Shown here piece by piece: positions 12,359 to 20,555 of a stretch of 64,000 bases of DNA. The translations under genes were made by a program, and so were the position numbers. How positions within the stretch are numbered: the first letter of the stretch is position 1; each line of letters begins with the position of its first letter. The notes beneath the pieces are model-generated. The model was not told where the DNA came from. It did no database searches and saw nothing but the letters and a program-made list of their open reading frames with translations. The DNA is from Marinomonas hwangdonensis (lineage in GTDB: Bacteria > Pseudomonadota > Gammaproteobacteria > Pseudomonadales > Marinomonadaceae), in NCBI RefSeq assembly GCF_003721245.1, contig NZ_RIZG01000002.1, forward strand, positions 124,001-188,000. Reading direction: 5' to 3'.

Positions 12359-12461
12359 AAAGATTTAACAGGAAATTCCATAAGTTTTACTGCAAACATT
12401 CACAACTGATCCGTATATGTAGTAATTTAACAAGCAGTGTCTCACAACGACGGGGAAGTCT

Positions 12462-13070
12462 ATGCGTTTCCAATTTGATCAACTGAGTGAAGGTCAACGC
12501 TATCATCTGATCACTCAGACAGTGACACCGCGCCCTATCGCGTGGATTCTGACAAAAAATGACAATGCGACCTTTAATCTCGCACCGTTTTCTTACTTTG
12601 CTCCCCTCTCTTCTGATCCTGCTCTGTTTGTTGTCTCGGTGGGCAATAAAACCCACGAAATCGCCAAAGACACCAAGCAAAACCTATTGCGAGAAAAGGA
12701 ATGTGTTTTGCATATTCCAAGCGGTGACTTAGTCAATGCAGTGAACGATAGCGCCGCCAGCCTTGCCTATGGGGAGTCTGAATTGTCTGGCTCAGCGCTT
12801 ACTCTTGAAGCCTTCACAAAAACACTGCCGCGTATCAAACAAGCAAAGGTCGCGTTTCATTGCCGATTGTTTGATAGCCATTCCTTAGGCGATAAAGGCT
12901 TTGATGCGCTCTACCTTGAAGTTATCGATGTGTTTATCGACGACGATCTAGTAACCGAAAATGATCGTCGTACCGTCATCGATAACAAGAAACTCAACCC
13001 GCTTTCACGACTCGGTGGCAACCACTACGCACTGCTCGGTGAAACAGTAACGATCAAGCGCCCTAATTAG
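12462..13070 (+). CDS. Flavin reductase-like FMN-binding protein
   Basis: A 202-residue protein of the flavin_reduct/DIM6-NTAB family. The N-terminal RYHLITQTVTPRPIAWI and FNLAPFSYFAPLSSDPALFVVSV are typical, the latter forming the FMN phosphate site. The C-terminal PLSRLGGNHYALLGE is also shared by the group. Members use FMN as cofactor or substrate with NAD(P)H and often serve a partner monooxygenase, but no monooxygenase is adjacent. GGGGA lies six bases before the ATG. The next gene starts 26 bp downstream and may be cotranscribed. Confidence 0.8.
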   Translation: MRFQFDQLSEGQRYHLITQTVTPRPIAWILTKNDNATFNLAPFSYFAPLSSDPALFVVSVGNKTHEIAKDTKQNLLREKECVLHIPSGDLVNAVNDSAASLAYGESELSGSALTLEAFTKTLPRIKQAKVAFHCRLFDSHSLGDKGFDALYLEVIDVFIDDDLVTENDRRTVIDNKKLNPLSRLGGNHYALLGETVTIKRPN

Positions 13071-13096
13071 AGCCATACCGTTTTGAGGTACCAAAA

Positions 13097-15712
13097 ATGG
13101 ATATAACCAAACAGATACATGCTTTCCCTTTTATGGGCAACGTCAGCACAGAACTGATGACGTCCTTGGTTGATCTTGCCAGCACCAAAACACTGACAGT
13201 CGGTGAAGTCCTGGCCAAGCAATTTGAAGTAGGCCAGTATATTTATTTTCTTATTGAGGGTGAAATCGCTATTTCAGTCCCCTTACAAGATACAGGGAAA
13301 TCGTACAACGTTGGCTTAATCAATAAACCATTGTCTCCTATTGGTTGGTCTGCATTTCGACACCCTTCCCGTTACGCCACAACGTTTACGGCGACAAAAT
13401 CATCCACCTTGATTCTATGGCCGATTGTTGAATTACAAAGAATATTAGAAACCGATTTAGTCTTAGCGAATCGCTTTTTGCAGTTTGTGTATGAAGAGTC
13501 TTTGCCTATTCTGACCGACATTCAAAATCAAACGCGCCCCTTTTTCTCTAACGAATCCTTGGCGTTTGAAGAAACACGCCCTTTGGTCACAACCGAAAAG
13601 CCGACTCAAATAATCAAAGATGCGGTCAATCTACTGAATTATGCGCCTTTCTGCGAAACTTTTACCCAAGCGGAAATTCACACCCTAGCCAAACAATCCA
13701 CCACCTTGTTGGCGCACCAGGGCGACATTATTAGCCAGCAGGACCAACCTTCTGATGGGCTATACCTGCTCATTAAAGGTAAGGTCGTGGTCAGCTACCA
13801 AACGGAAACGGGCGACATCATCACAACTCGCTCGATTTCCCGTCCCGGCACCATTTTGGCGTGGACCACAAAAAATGCCTCAATGAAGAATCGTACGTCG
13901 ATTATTTCCTCTAGAGACAGCAGTATTTTATACATTGCACAGAAAGACTTATTGGCCATTTTCGAAGAGAACCCCAAGTTCTCTGTGAAATACCTATATA
14001 GATTGATTTGGTTAATTGGCACACACTTGCTTTCGGCTCGCATGCGCTATTTATCACAAATTGCAAATGATGAAGTACTGGCCGTCAGCAATGTGATCGA
14101 ACAAAACGCGGCACTTCTGCCCGTCAGCTCCCCTTTATACAAGGTCAGCGAGCTACTAAAAAGCGCCATAACCACTGACGAAGCCTTTGGCGTACTCTAT
14201 AAATGCCTGCATTTTGGCTGTGTACTGGAACGTACAATCGCGGGTATGTGTTTAGACATTTTAAAAGATCTTCAGCGTGAAAACGCCTTTTACCGACATC
14301 TGCAAAATGTGTATGACACCATTAACAACCTTCCCAAAGAGACGCCTGCCCTGGACGCACGACGTTTGGGGACAGAGCTGTTTAAGCAGGCGTTTCAGCA
14401 GGTGCCTTATGTCATTAAAGGACTGGAAAACCTACCTAAAAAAGCTGGCTCCTTATTTATTTACAATCACTTATTAGGCTCACCGACAAATAGACTGCCT
14501 AATGGTTTTCGCTTTTCCATGGACGCTCAGTTTATTAGCGCTATGGTCATCGACAACGAATACGGCGTATCTGGTCAACGAGTCGTTCGTCGCAGTAAAG
14601 AAAGCGAATTTTGGCGAGACGATTTTTACAGTCGATTCGGTAATGTATTCATTAGCAGCTGGGACAGCCTTACCAAAGACACGCCTGAATACGATTCGTT
14701 TATTCAGCAGTCTCAGACGACGCTGCGCAATAATTTCCCATTAATGATATCGCCAGAAGGTCAAAGTTTTAGCACATCACAGTCACCTGGGCCATTATTG
14801 CCTCACGCTTTCGAAATTGCCGCTTCTATGGGGGCCGATGAGCCTTGGATTGTACCAGTCGCTGTGGCTAACTTTGATAAAAGAGCGGATCACAACCTGT
14901 ATACCGTGATAGTAAAACCGGCCTTTAAGCTGTCCAGCCGAGTGAATCCAGCGGATAAAGAGGCTCTTGCCCAATTTCTCATCGACTACCAAGCTGAATA
15001 TAAAGGGTATGTGGATGAAGCCGTAAACCTTTCAAGAGAAATACACCAGTACCCCATATTAAGTGGGCAAAATGGCTATCGTTCCAACGTGATGGGACTG
15101 AATCAAATAGACGTGGAATTCGAATCGGATGTCCGTGAACTAGAGTTTCATCTGGCCTATCAAGAATACAAAGAACGCCCTGTGGCCTTTTTTGGCTCTT
15201 CAACAATGCGCCTCTGGCATGACTTTGCGCAACACTTTCGCGATAAAGACGGTATAAACTTAGGCTTTGGCGGGGCCACATTAGAAGCCTGTGTGTATTA
15301 TTTTGAACGCATTATATTGCCTCATAAACCCCGCTCATTGGTGATCTATGCGGGAGACAACGACATTGGCAACCAATGTGACAGCAACAGAGTCATTGAG
15401 CTTTATATTCAGCTGCTTGAAAAAATTGACCGTCACCTCACTGGCATACCGGTCACTCTAATCAGCATAAAATGCAGCCCTGCTCGAAAAGCCATGCGCG
15501 GGACGATAGAAAAAACCAACCAACAGCTCAAACGGTTGGCCAAAACGCGTCCAAATACTCGCTACCTTGACCTGTTCACCCTGCTGATAGACAAAAACGG
15601 TGAGATGAAAGAAAACTTATTTGAAAATGATAAGTTACATATTAATCATAAAGCGTATGATCTTTGGACAGAAAAACTCCTTGAGATTGAAAGCTTTGTG
15701 TTCCAAAAATAA
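13097..15712 (+). CDS. Multidomain protein: two cNMP-binding-like domains, PlsC-like acyltransferase, SGNH hydrolase
   Basis: An 871-residue soluble protein with four modules. Residues ~10-135 and ~185-310 are Crp-like cyclic-nucleotide-binding folds (YIYFLIEGEIAIS; QPSDGLYLLIKGKVVVSY). Residues ~430-645 resemble a glycerolipid acyltransferase: NHLLGSP at 457-463 stands where the HxxxxD motif belongs, with Pro replacing the Asp, and SPEG is at 552-555. Residues ~694-871 are an SGNH/GDSL esterase with all blocks intact: Ser702 in FFGSS, Gly725-726, Asn755 in AGDND, and Asp845/His848 in DKLH. No signal peptide is seen. It is probably a cytoplasmic lipid- or acyl-remodelling protein gated by a nucleotide or other ligand; substrate and ligand are unknown. 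GAGG eight bases upstream supports the start. Confidence 0.75.
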   Translation: MDITKQIHAFPFMGNVSTELMTSLVDLASTKTLTVGEVLAKQFEVGQYIYFLIEGEIAISVPLQDTGKSYNVGLINKPLSPIGWSAFRHPSRYATTFTATKSSTLILWPIVELQRILETDLVLANRFLQFVYEESLPILTDIQNQTRPFFSNESLAFEETRPLVTTEKPTQIIKDAVNLLNYAPFCETFTQAEIHTLAKQSTTLLAHQGDIISQQDQPSDGLYLLIKGKVVVSYQTETGDIITTRSISRPGTILAWTTKNASMKNRTSIISSRDSSILYIAQKDLLAIFEENPKFSVKYLYRLIWLIGTHLLSARMRYLSQIANDEVLAVSNVIEQNAALLPVSSPLYKVSELLKSAITTDEAFGVLYKCLHFGCVLERTIAGMCLDILKDLQRENAFYRHLQNVYDTINNLPKETPALDARRLGTELFKQAFQQVPYVIKGLENLPKKAGSLFIYNHLLGSPTNRLPNGFRFSMDAQFISAMVIDNEYGVSGQRVVRRSKESEFWRDDFYSRFGNVFISSWDSLTKDTPEYDSFIQQSQTTLRNNFPLMISPEGQSFSTSQSPGPLLPHAFEIAASMGADEPWIVPVAVANFDKRADHNLYTVIVKPAFKLSSRVNPADKEALAQFLIDYQAEYKGYVDEAVNLSREIHQYPILSGQNGYRSNVMGLNQIDVEFESDVRELEFHLAYQEYKERPVAFFGSSTMRLWHDFAQHFRDKDGINLGFGGATLEACVYYFERIILPHKPRSLVIYAGDNDIGNQCDSNRVIELYIQLLEKIDRHLTGIPVTLISIKCSPARKAMRGTIEKTNQQLKRLAKTRPNTRYLDLFTLLIDKNGEMKENLFENDKLHINHKAYDLWTEKLLEIESFVFQK

Positions 15713-15746
15713 CCCTTAACATTTGATGAAACGCAGTAGGATTTTC

Positions 15747-16679
15747 ATGTCAACAACAAAGTTTCGACTCGTGACACGCAGTGATTTTGACGGTTTAGTT
15801 TGTGCCGTTTTACTGAAAGATCTTAATATCATCGACGATATTCTTTTCGTACACCCTAAAGACATGCAAGATGGCAAGGTACCGATTGGCCCTAACGACA
15901 TTACAACCAATCTGCCTTATGTAAAAGGCTGTCATCTTGCATTTGACCACCATTTGAGTGAAACCGTTCGTAACGACAGCCGTATAGAAAACCATGTCAT
16001 TGACCCAGACGCGCCCTCTGCGGCTCGTGTGGTGTACGACTACTATGGTGGTGCAGACAAATTCCCTCACATCTCTGTCGACATGATGGATGCGGTTGAT
16101 AAAGCGGATTCCGCACAGTTTTCCAAAGAAGAAATACTCAATCCTACCGATTGGGTGTTATTAAATTTCATTATGGATGCGAGAACAGGCCTGGGGCGTT
16201 TTCGTGATTTTCGCATCTCTAACTATCAACTGATGATGAAATTAATTGATTATTGTGCCAACCACAGCATTGAAGACATACTCGCCCTTGAAGATATTCA
16301 GGAACGAGTAAAACTGTATAACGAACACGACGAACTGGCGAAAGCTCAGCTAAGCCGCTGCGCTACACAGCATAAAAACTTAGTAGTGCTTGACCTAACT
16401 GAAGAAGAAACCATTTACGCCACAAACCGTTTCGTGATCTATGCTCTGTTTCCAGACTGCAATATATCCATCCACAAAATGTGGGGATTGAAAAAACAAA
16501 ATACCGTGTTTGCTATCGGTAAATCGATTCTCAATCGATCCTCCAACACCAACGTGGGTGAACTTTGTTTGCAATACGGTGGCGGTGGACATCTTAATGC
16601 TGGCACCTGCCAAATTGACAATGCAGACGCCGATGCCACGCTTGAGAAAATCATTCAAACGATCAATCTAGACGGCTAA
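15747..16679 (+). CDS. DHH-family phosphoesterase (exopolyphosphatase-like)
   Basis: A 310-residue protein from the ATG at 15747, chosen because AGTAGGA lies six bases upstream; an in-frame ATG at 15723 has no such site. The DHH motif is at residues 67-69 (AFDHHL) after the first metal-binding block RSDFDGLVCAVLL (residues 11-23). The C-terminal DHHA1 domain carries GGGGHLNAGTC, its substrate-binding glycine loop. The family cleaves phosphodiester or phosphoanhydride bonds with Mn2+, in nanoRNA, cyclic dinucleotides or polyphosphate. The exact substrate cannot be told from sequence. It follows the multidomain gene by 34 bp and may share its transcript. Confidence 0.82.
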   Translation: MSTTKFRLVTRSDFDGLVCAVLLKDLNIIDDILFVHPKDMQDGKVPIGPNDITTNLPYVKGCHLAFDHHLSETVRNDSRIENHVIDPDAPSAARVVYDYYGGADKFPHISVDMMDAVDKADSAQFSKEEILNPTDWVLLNFIMDARTGLGRFRDFRISNYQLMMKLIDYCANHSIEDILALEDIQERVKLYNEHDELAKAQLSRCATQHKNLVVLDLTEEETIYATNRFVIYALFPDCNISIHKMWGLKKQNTVFAIGKSILNRSSNTNVGELCLQYGGGGHLNAGTCQIDNADADATLEKIIQTINLDG

Positions 16680-16686
16680 GACGTTG

Positions 16687-16731
16687 ATGCCCGCCACAAA
16701 AACACCTCAAGAATAGGTTCGTGGCGGGCAT
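16687..16731 (+). terminator. Long-stem hairpin after the DHH gene
   Basis: A perfect 11-bp repeat (16687-16697 with 16721-16731) encloses 23 bases that can form a further small stem (ACCT at 16704-16707 with AGGT at 16715-16718). It lies 8 bp after the stop. The T-run is poor, so termination may be incomplete or factor-assisted. Confidence 0.6.
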
Positions 16732-16844
16732 ACAGTTTCTACAGAGTTGCAAGACAAATAAAAGCCTTTTAGTAGGTTGACCTTTTTAGAAAAAAAGTTC
16801 AGCATACAAAAACACTGAATATTTACTTAATTTAACGTTACTTT

Positions 16845-16919
16845 ATGAACAACAGCATCTTAAAAAAACACAACGGCGATAAACGTAAAGCAAAGAAGCT
16901 CTGCTTGGCTGGCGTGTGA
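16845..16919 (+). CDS. Possible lysine-rich micro-ORF upstream of dapA
   Basis: An ATG at 16845 opens a 24-codon frame ending in TGA. Six of its residues are Lys and one is Arg. No ribosome site is evident upstream. Because it precedes a lysine-pathway gene, a leader-peptide role can be imagined, but an AT-rich region would give Lys codons (AAA/AAG) by chance. Listed as a weak candidate only. Confidence 0.15.
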   Translation: MNNSILKKHNGDKRKAKKLCLAGV

Positions 16920-17012
16920 AATTAAGATATTAAACTTCCCCGGCAGCATTCTTGCTGACGGTATTGTTTCTCTCTTCAGCAAAATGCATACCGGCCCAAA
17001 TGAGGCAAATGT

Positions 17013-17885
17013 ATGTTTTACGGCGCAATCACAGCACTAATTACCCCCTTCCGCGACGGCCAGCTTGATGAAAGTGCGTTGCGCAATATCGTTCGCTGGC
17101 AAATAGATCAGGGGATAAACGGCTTAGTGCCAGTCGGCACAACGGGTGAGTCGCCCACTCTAAGCGAAAAAGAACACAAACGCGTTATTGAGATCACCGT
17201 TCAAGAAACAAATAAAGCCGTCCCTGTGCTTGCGGGCGCCGGATCAAACAACCCTGTTGAGGCCGTCAACTATTCAGAGTACGCCTACCAAGCAGGGGCA
17301 GACGCCACCCTACATGTTGCGGGATATTACAATCGCCCCAACCAAGCGGGCCTCTATGAACATTTCAAATATGTTCACGACCACAGTAAATTGCCCATTA
17401 TTTTATATAACATTCCGCCACGCTCTATTGTCGGCTTAGACGTAAGTACATTGGCCAAACTGGCTGAACTGCCTCGCATCATTGGCGTAAAAGACGCCAC
17501 AGGAGATCTAACCCGCCCTATTAGGGAGCGCGCTTTAATTAATAAGCCTTTTAACTTTTTAAGCGGAGACGATGTTACGGCAGTTGCCTATAACATTGGT
17601 GGGGGTAACGGCTGTATTTCCGTAACGTCAAACGTGGCACCAAAACAGGTGGTCGAATTACACCGTTTATGTCGCGAAGGAAAATATGTCGAAGCGGCTC
17701 AATTACAAGACAAACTGTTTGCCTTGCACACCGCACTCTTCATAGAACCTAATCCAATAGGGCCAAAATACGCCATGTCATTACTTGGGCTATGCACAGA
17801 AGAATGCCGTTTGCCGATGGTACCACTTCAAGACAGCACCAAAGCGACGATTCGTCAAACCATGGAAGCGCTGGAACTAATTTAA
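17013..17885 (+). CDS. dapA: 4-hydroxy-tetrahydrodipicolinate synthase
   Basis: A 290-residue class I aldolase-fold enzyme of normal length that condenses pyruvate and aspartate semialdehyde in lysine and diaminopimelate synthesis. The Schiff-base Lys160 is in IGVKDATGD, Tyr132 in LYNIPPR, Thr43-Thr44 in GTTGES and Arg137 after IPP, which together favour a true DapA over related aldolases. GAGG seven bases before the ATG supports the start. The usual gammaproteobacterial partner bamC does not follow; the next gene is convergent. It may be a second dapA copy. Confidence 0.85.
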   Translation: MFYGAITALITPFRDGQLDESALRNIVRWQIDQGINGLVPVGTTGESPTLSEKEHKRVIEITVQETNKAVPVLAGAGSNNPVEAVNYSEYAYQAGADATLHVAGYYNRPNQAGLYEHFKYVHDHSKLPIILYNIPPRSIVGLDVSTLAKLAELPRIIGVKDATGDLTRPIRERALINKPFNFLSGDDVTAVAYNIGGGNGCISVTSNVAPKQVVELHRLCREGKYVEAAQLQDKLFALHTALFIEPNPIGPKYAMSLLGLCTEECRLPMVPLQDSTKATIRQTMEALELI

Positions 17886-17910
17886 CCCGCTCAGCCGTTT
17901 GATTTAGACC

Positions 17911-17953
17911 GTTTCACCTAGAGCCCCTTTTAACGGATCGCTTTAGGTGAAGC
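17911..17953 (+). terminator. Hairpin after dapA
   Basis: An 8-bp repeat (17913-17920 with 17944-17951), extended by a G-T and a G-C pair, lies 26 bp after dapA and 51 bp beyond the end of the convergent GNAT gene. No clear T-run follows on either strand, so it is at best a weak terminator. Confidence 0.4.
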
Positions 17954-18003
17954 AGATACTCAGATTGTCTTTTCGCTCTGTCTAAAAACACTGTCTAAAA
18001 ACA

Positions 18004-18516
18004 TCACGACAATAATTTACCGTACAAATACACATCTTCTTGGCCGAACTCATGCCTGGCAACGCCAGGCAATTTGCCCCACTGCTCGAACCCCTGTTTT
18101 TCAAAAAACACCCTGCTACTTAAGTTGCTCTCAAAAACGTAGGCAATTAAGCGGGTAAAACACAAGGCAAGGTGTTGGTCCATCAAATAACCCAGTAGCT
18201 GAGTACCGACGCCGTTTTGCTGATAAGCAGGTTTAACGTACAAACTGACTTCACAGGTTTCATCAAAGGCCGCGAGTCCATAAAAGGGCTCAATAGAACA
18301 CCAAGCGATGATCTCTCCTTGCTGCGCCATGACGAATAAAGGATGCCTATCCGTCATTCTCTCAATCCAATCAATGACATCAATTAGATTGACATCTTTG
18401 TAACGAGACTTGCCAGAGTGCGCCTGCTCACCACAAAAAATGGCCAAAATAGACGGAGCATCGTCCAATTCGGCTCGACGCACAATGTGATTCTTCTTAT
18501 TTGCTGTCAACAACAC
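18004..18516 (-). CDS. GNAT-family N-acetyltransferase
   Basis: A 170-residue acetyltransferase. The acetyl-CoA loop is in VKPAYQQNGVGTQLLGYLMD (Q-x-x-G-x-G type), preceded by the beta-strand CEVSLYV and followed by FESNLSSRVFFEKQGFEQWG, the motif B region. It resembles phosphinothricin/amino-acid acetyltransferases; the substrate is unknown. The GTG start at 18516 directly follows the DUF2333 stop, with AAGGG four bases upstream, so it is translationally coupled to that gene. Confidence 0.82.
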   Translation of the reverse strand: MLLTANKKNHIVRRAELDDAPSILAIFCGEQAHSGKSRYKDVNLIDVIDWIERMTDRHPLFVMAQQGEIIAWCSIEPFYGLAAFDETCEVSLYVKPAYQQNGVGTQLLGYLMDQHLALCFTRLIAYVFESNLSSRVFFEKQGFEQWGKLPGVARHEFGQEDVYLYGKLLS

Positions 18517-19533
18517 TTACCCTTGTAACAACAAACGACGAAGATCAATAATCGCAGTGTTCGCTCTCGCTATGTAGGACGCCATCACCAATGAATGGTT
18601 TGCTAACAAACCAAAGCCACTACCATTTAAGATGATAGGTGACCAAAGAGTAGCTTGGGTCGCTTCCAGCTCGCGAATGACTTGACGTAAACTCACTAGT
18701 GCGTTTTTGTCTTCTAGAGTAGACATAAAATCGACTTCTATTGCTTGCAACATATGAATCAACGCCCAGTTGGTGCCGCGCGCCTCATAGAACACATCGT
18801 CAATCTTTAACCAAGGTGTTCTTACATAGCGACTGTTTTCGTCTGAGCCCATTTGCGGCTCGTCATCGATCACACTGGCTGACAGACGCTGCGACAAGCT
18901 GCCTAAACGGGTACTCACATCGGAAAGCCAGTCGGCTAAGTTGTCAGCACGGGCATAAAACTGTGCCTTATTATTACTTTCTCCTGCTAAACGATCCAAG
19001 TACGCCATCAACTCATTGTTGCCTCGACGATACTCATTTTCACTTGATGGCAGCGCCCAGCTTTTGTTATCAAAGTTAAACTGTGGTTCAGCCACTTTTA
19101 AATTGACATCTTCCGTTGACTGAGACTGTGACCGACTAAACTCTTTACGAAACGCTCTAGCCAGATCACGAGACTGTACTAAAACCCCAAATTCCCACGC
19201 TGGCATGTTATCCATAAACACACCAGGCGGCATGATATCATTGGTGATAAAACCACCAGGCTTTTCCAGTAGAGTCTCAACAATCGTGTGTAAGGTACTT
19301 GCCGTGGTATACCCAACAACAAGATTTTGACTGTTGTCTAAATACCCACGCTCAGCGGCTTTTTCTTTTGCCACTGCCACGACATCAAAAGGCTCAGGCT
19401 CATTACTCCAGTACATCCCCAAGACAGTCACTAAAGCCACGACCACTAAAACCGCAATGGTCGCGGATTTTCCCATTCCAGACATATTCACGTTTGGTTT
19501 TAAAGCCATTAACTTTTCCGTTATACGCGACAT
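18517..19533 (-). CDS. DUF2333 family membrane-anchored protein
   Basis: A 338-residue protein with one N-terminal transmembrane helix (about residues 24-43) and a long periplasmic part. The blocks EKPGGFITNDIMPPGVFMDNMPAWEFG and WALPSSENEYRRG match the DUF2333/PF10095 family, which has no known function and is mostly found in proteobacteria. The lipoprotein gene ends 11 bp upstream, so the two form an operon and may act together in the envelope. Confidence 0.8.
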   Translation of the reverse strand: MSRITEKLMALKPNVNMSGMGKSATIAVLVVVALVTVLGMYWSNEPEPFDVVAVAKEKAAERGYLDNSQNLVVGYTTASTLHTIVETLLEKPGGFITNDIMPPGVFMDNMPAWEFGVLVQSRDLARAFRKEFSRSQSQSTEDVNLKVAEPQFNFDNKSWALPSSENEYRRGNNELMAYLDRLAGESNNKAQFYARADNLADWLSDVSTRLGSLSQRLSASVIDDEPQMGSDENSRYVRTPWLKIDDVFYEARGTNWALIHMLQAIEVDFMSTLEDKNALVSLRQVIRELEATQATLWSPIILNGSGFGLLANHSLVMASYIARANTAIIDLRRLLLQG

Positions 19534-19544
19534 TTTGACCTACC

Positions 19545-20435
19545 TTAATCTTGTTGTAATTCCACCCTATAATCGGCACGATGATATGTCATCGCACGCA
19601 CACGAAACTCTGTAACTCGGCTGTTAATAATCTGATAAAGCAATCGAGCCTCTTTATCGTTAGGCCAATAAATCACTATAGACGATTGTAACGCTGACAC
19701 TTGATCGATAATAGGCTGGATTTGCAGGATAATGTCTTCTTCACTCCGACTGAAAAGGTCTTTTGGCAAACGAAACTGACCTTCTTCCAACGGTACCTGT
19801 CTCCCCCCCTTAGCGTCTTGACTATCGTTTGTTGCCGTCGAATCGTTACGGACGCTGTTTTGTGGGGCATTTAAAGCGGTATTTGACACACTACGACGCT
19901 CATGCAAATCCTTTATTCGCGAAGACATTTCCAATAAAACGGGATCTTCGGAGTTAACAGAGCGAGCTAAGTCAAGATAACGGCTGGCTTGTGAATATTG
20001 ACGATTTAGAGCCGCTTGCCAAGCCCACTCTGTATAAAGATCAACAATTTTACTGATGCCTTGAATCGCATAAAAGTTGCCAGGGTCCCTTCCTAAAGCC
20101 GCTTGAAAATACATATTGGCATTATCTTCTTCTGGCGTTACCAGTCGATTACCAGACAATGCTTGATTACCTCGTTCGATCAAATTTTGTGTCAGTTGTT
20201 CTGCTTGGCTAAGACGCTTGACCCTAGCGGATGGTTTCTGAATACTCGCGTCAGCAACTTGACCTAGCATTGTTGTATTCTCCTTGCTCTCTTCATCATC
20301 ATTCAATTCCCTCAGCGGCTGAACGTGAGTGAGTTGCTCGGTTTCAGCGCTATGATTCCCTTTCAGGGTCGTCATGGCGCCCTGACAGCCTGTCAGGAAA
20401 AGCACAACAATTAGGAAACACGCCCATTTTATCAT
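19545..20435 (-). CDS. Lipoprotein with helical repeats, unknown function
   Basis: A 296-residue protein from the ATG at 20435; the preceding TTG codon at 20438 is less likely and AGGTG lies eight bases before the ATG. A signal peptide ends in the lipobox LTGC with Cys17. Residues ~75-185 look like TPR-type helical pairs (YFQAALGRDPGNFYAIQGIS; YSQASRYLDLARSVNSEDP). A low-complexity Asn/Ser/Asp linker and a C-terminal alpha/beta domain follow. I do not recognise the family. It heads a lipoprotein-DUF2333-GNAT operon divergent from dsbD. Confidence 0.72.
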   Translation of the reverse strand: MIKWACFLIVVLFLTGCQGAMTTLKGNHSAETEQLTHVQPLRELNDDEESKENTTMLGQVADASIQKPSARVKRLSQAEQLTQNLIERGNQALSGNRLVTPEEDNANMYFQAALGRDPGNFYAIQGISKIVDLYTEWAWQAALNRQYSQASRYLDLARSVNSEDPVLLEMSSRIKDLHERRSVSNTALNAPQNSVRNDSTATNDSQDAKGGRQVPLEEGQFRLPKDLFSRSEEDIILQIQPIIDQVSALQSSIVIYWPNDKEARLLYQIINSRVTEFRVRAMTYHRADYRVELQQD

Positions 20436-20555
20436 CAACTTTTCACCTTACAATTGGCATATAATCGGTACCTTGCTAGTCTACACGTATCAAGGTATTG
20501 GATGAAATATGGATTCTCCTCTAACAAGCTTAGGTTAACCTATCAAAAGGCTATT

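Larger units (their letters stand above)
16680..17012. other. 333 bp gap between the DHH gene and dapA
   Basis: Apart from the hairpin at its start this stretch is AT-rich. It holds one possible micro-ORF (16845-16919) and near 16924-16946 a small repeat (CAGC/GCTG). I do not see a lysine riboswitch: the conserved L-box core and its long paired arms are not apparent. The dapA promoter must lie here, but no clean -35/-10 pair stands out. Confidence 0.4.

Noticed and set aside
16732..17012. Lysine riboswitch before dapA
   Set aside because: The conserved L-box core and long stems are not visible; only short repeats occur.
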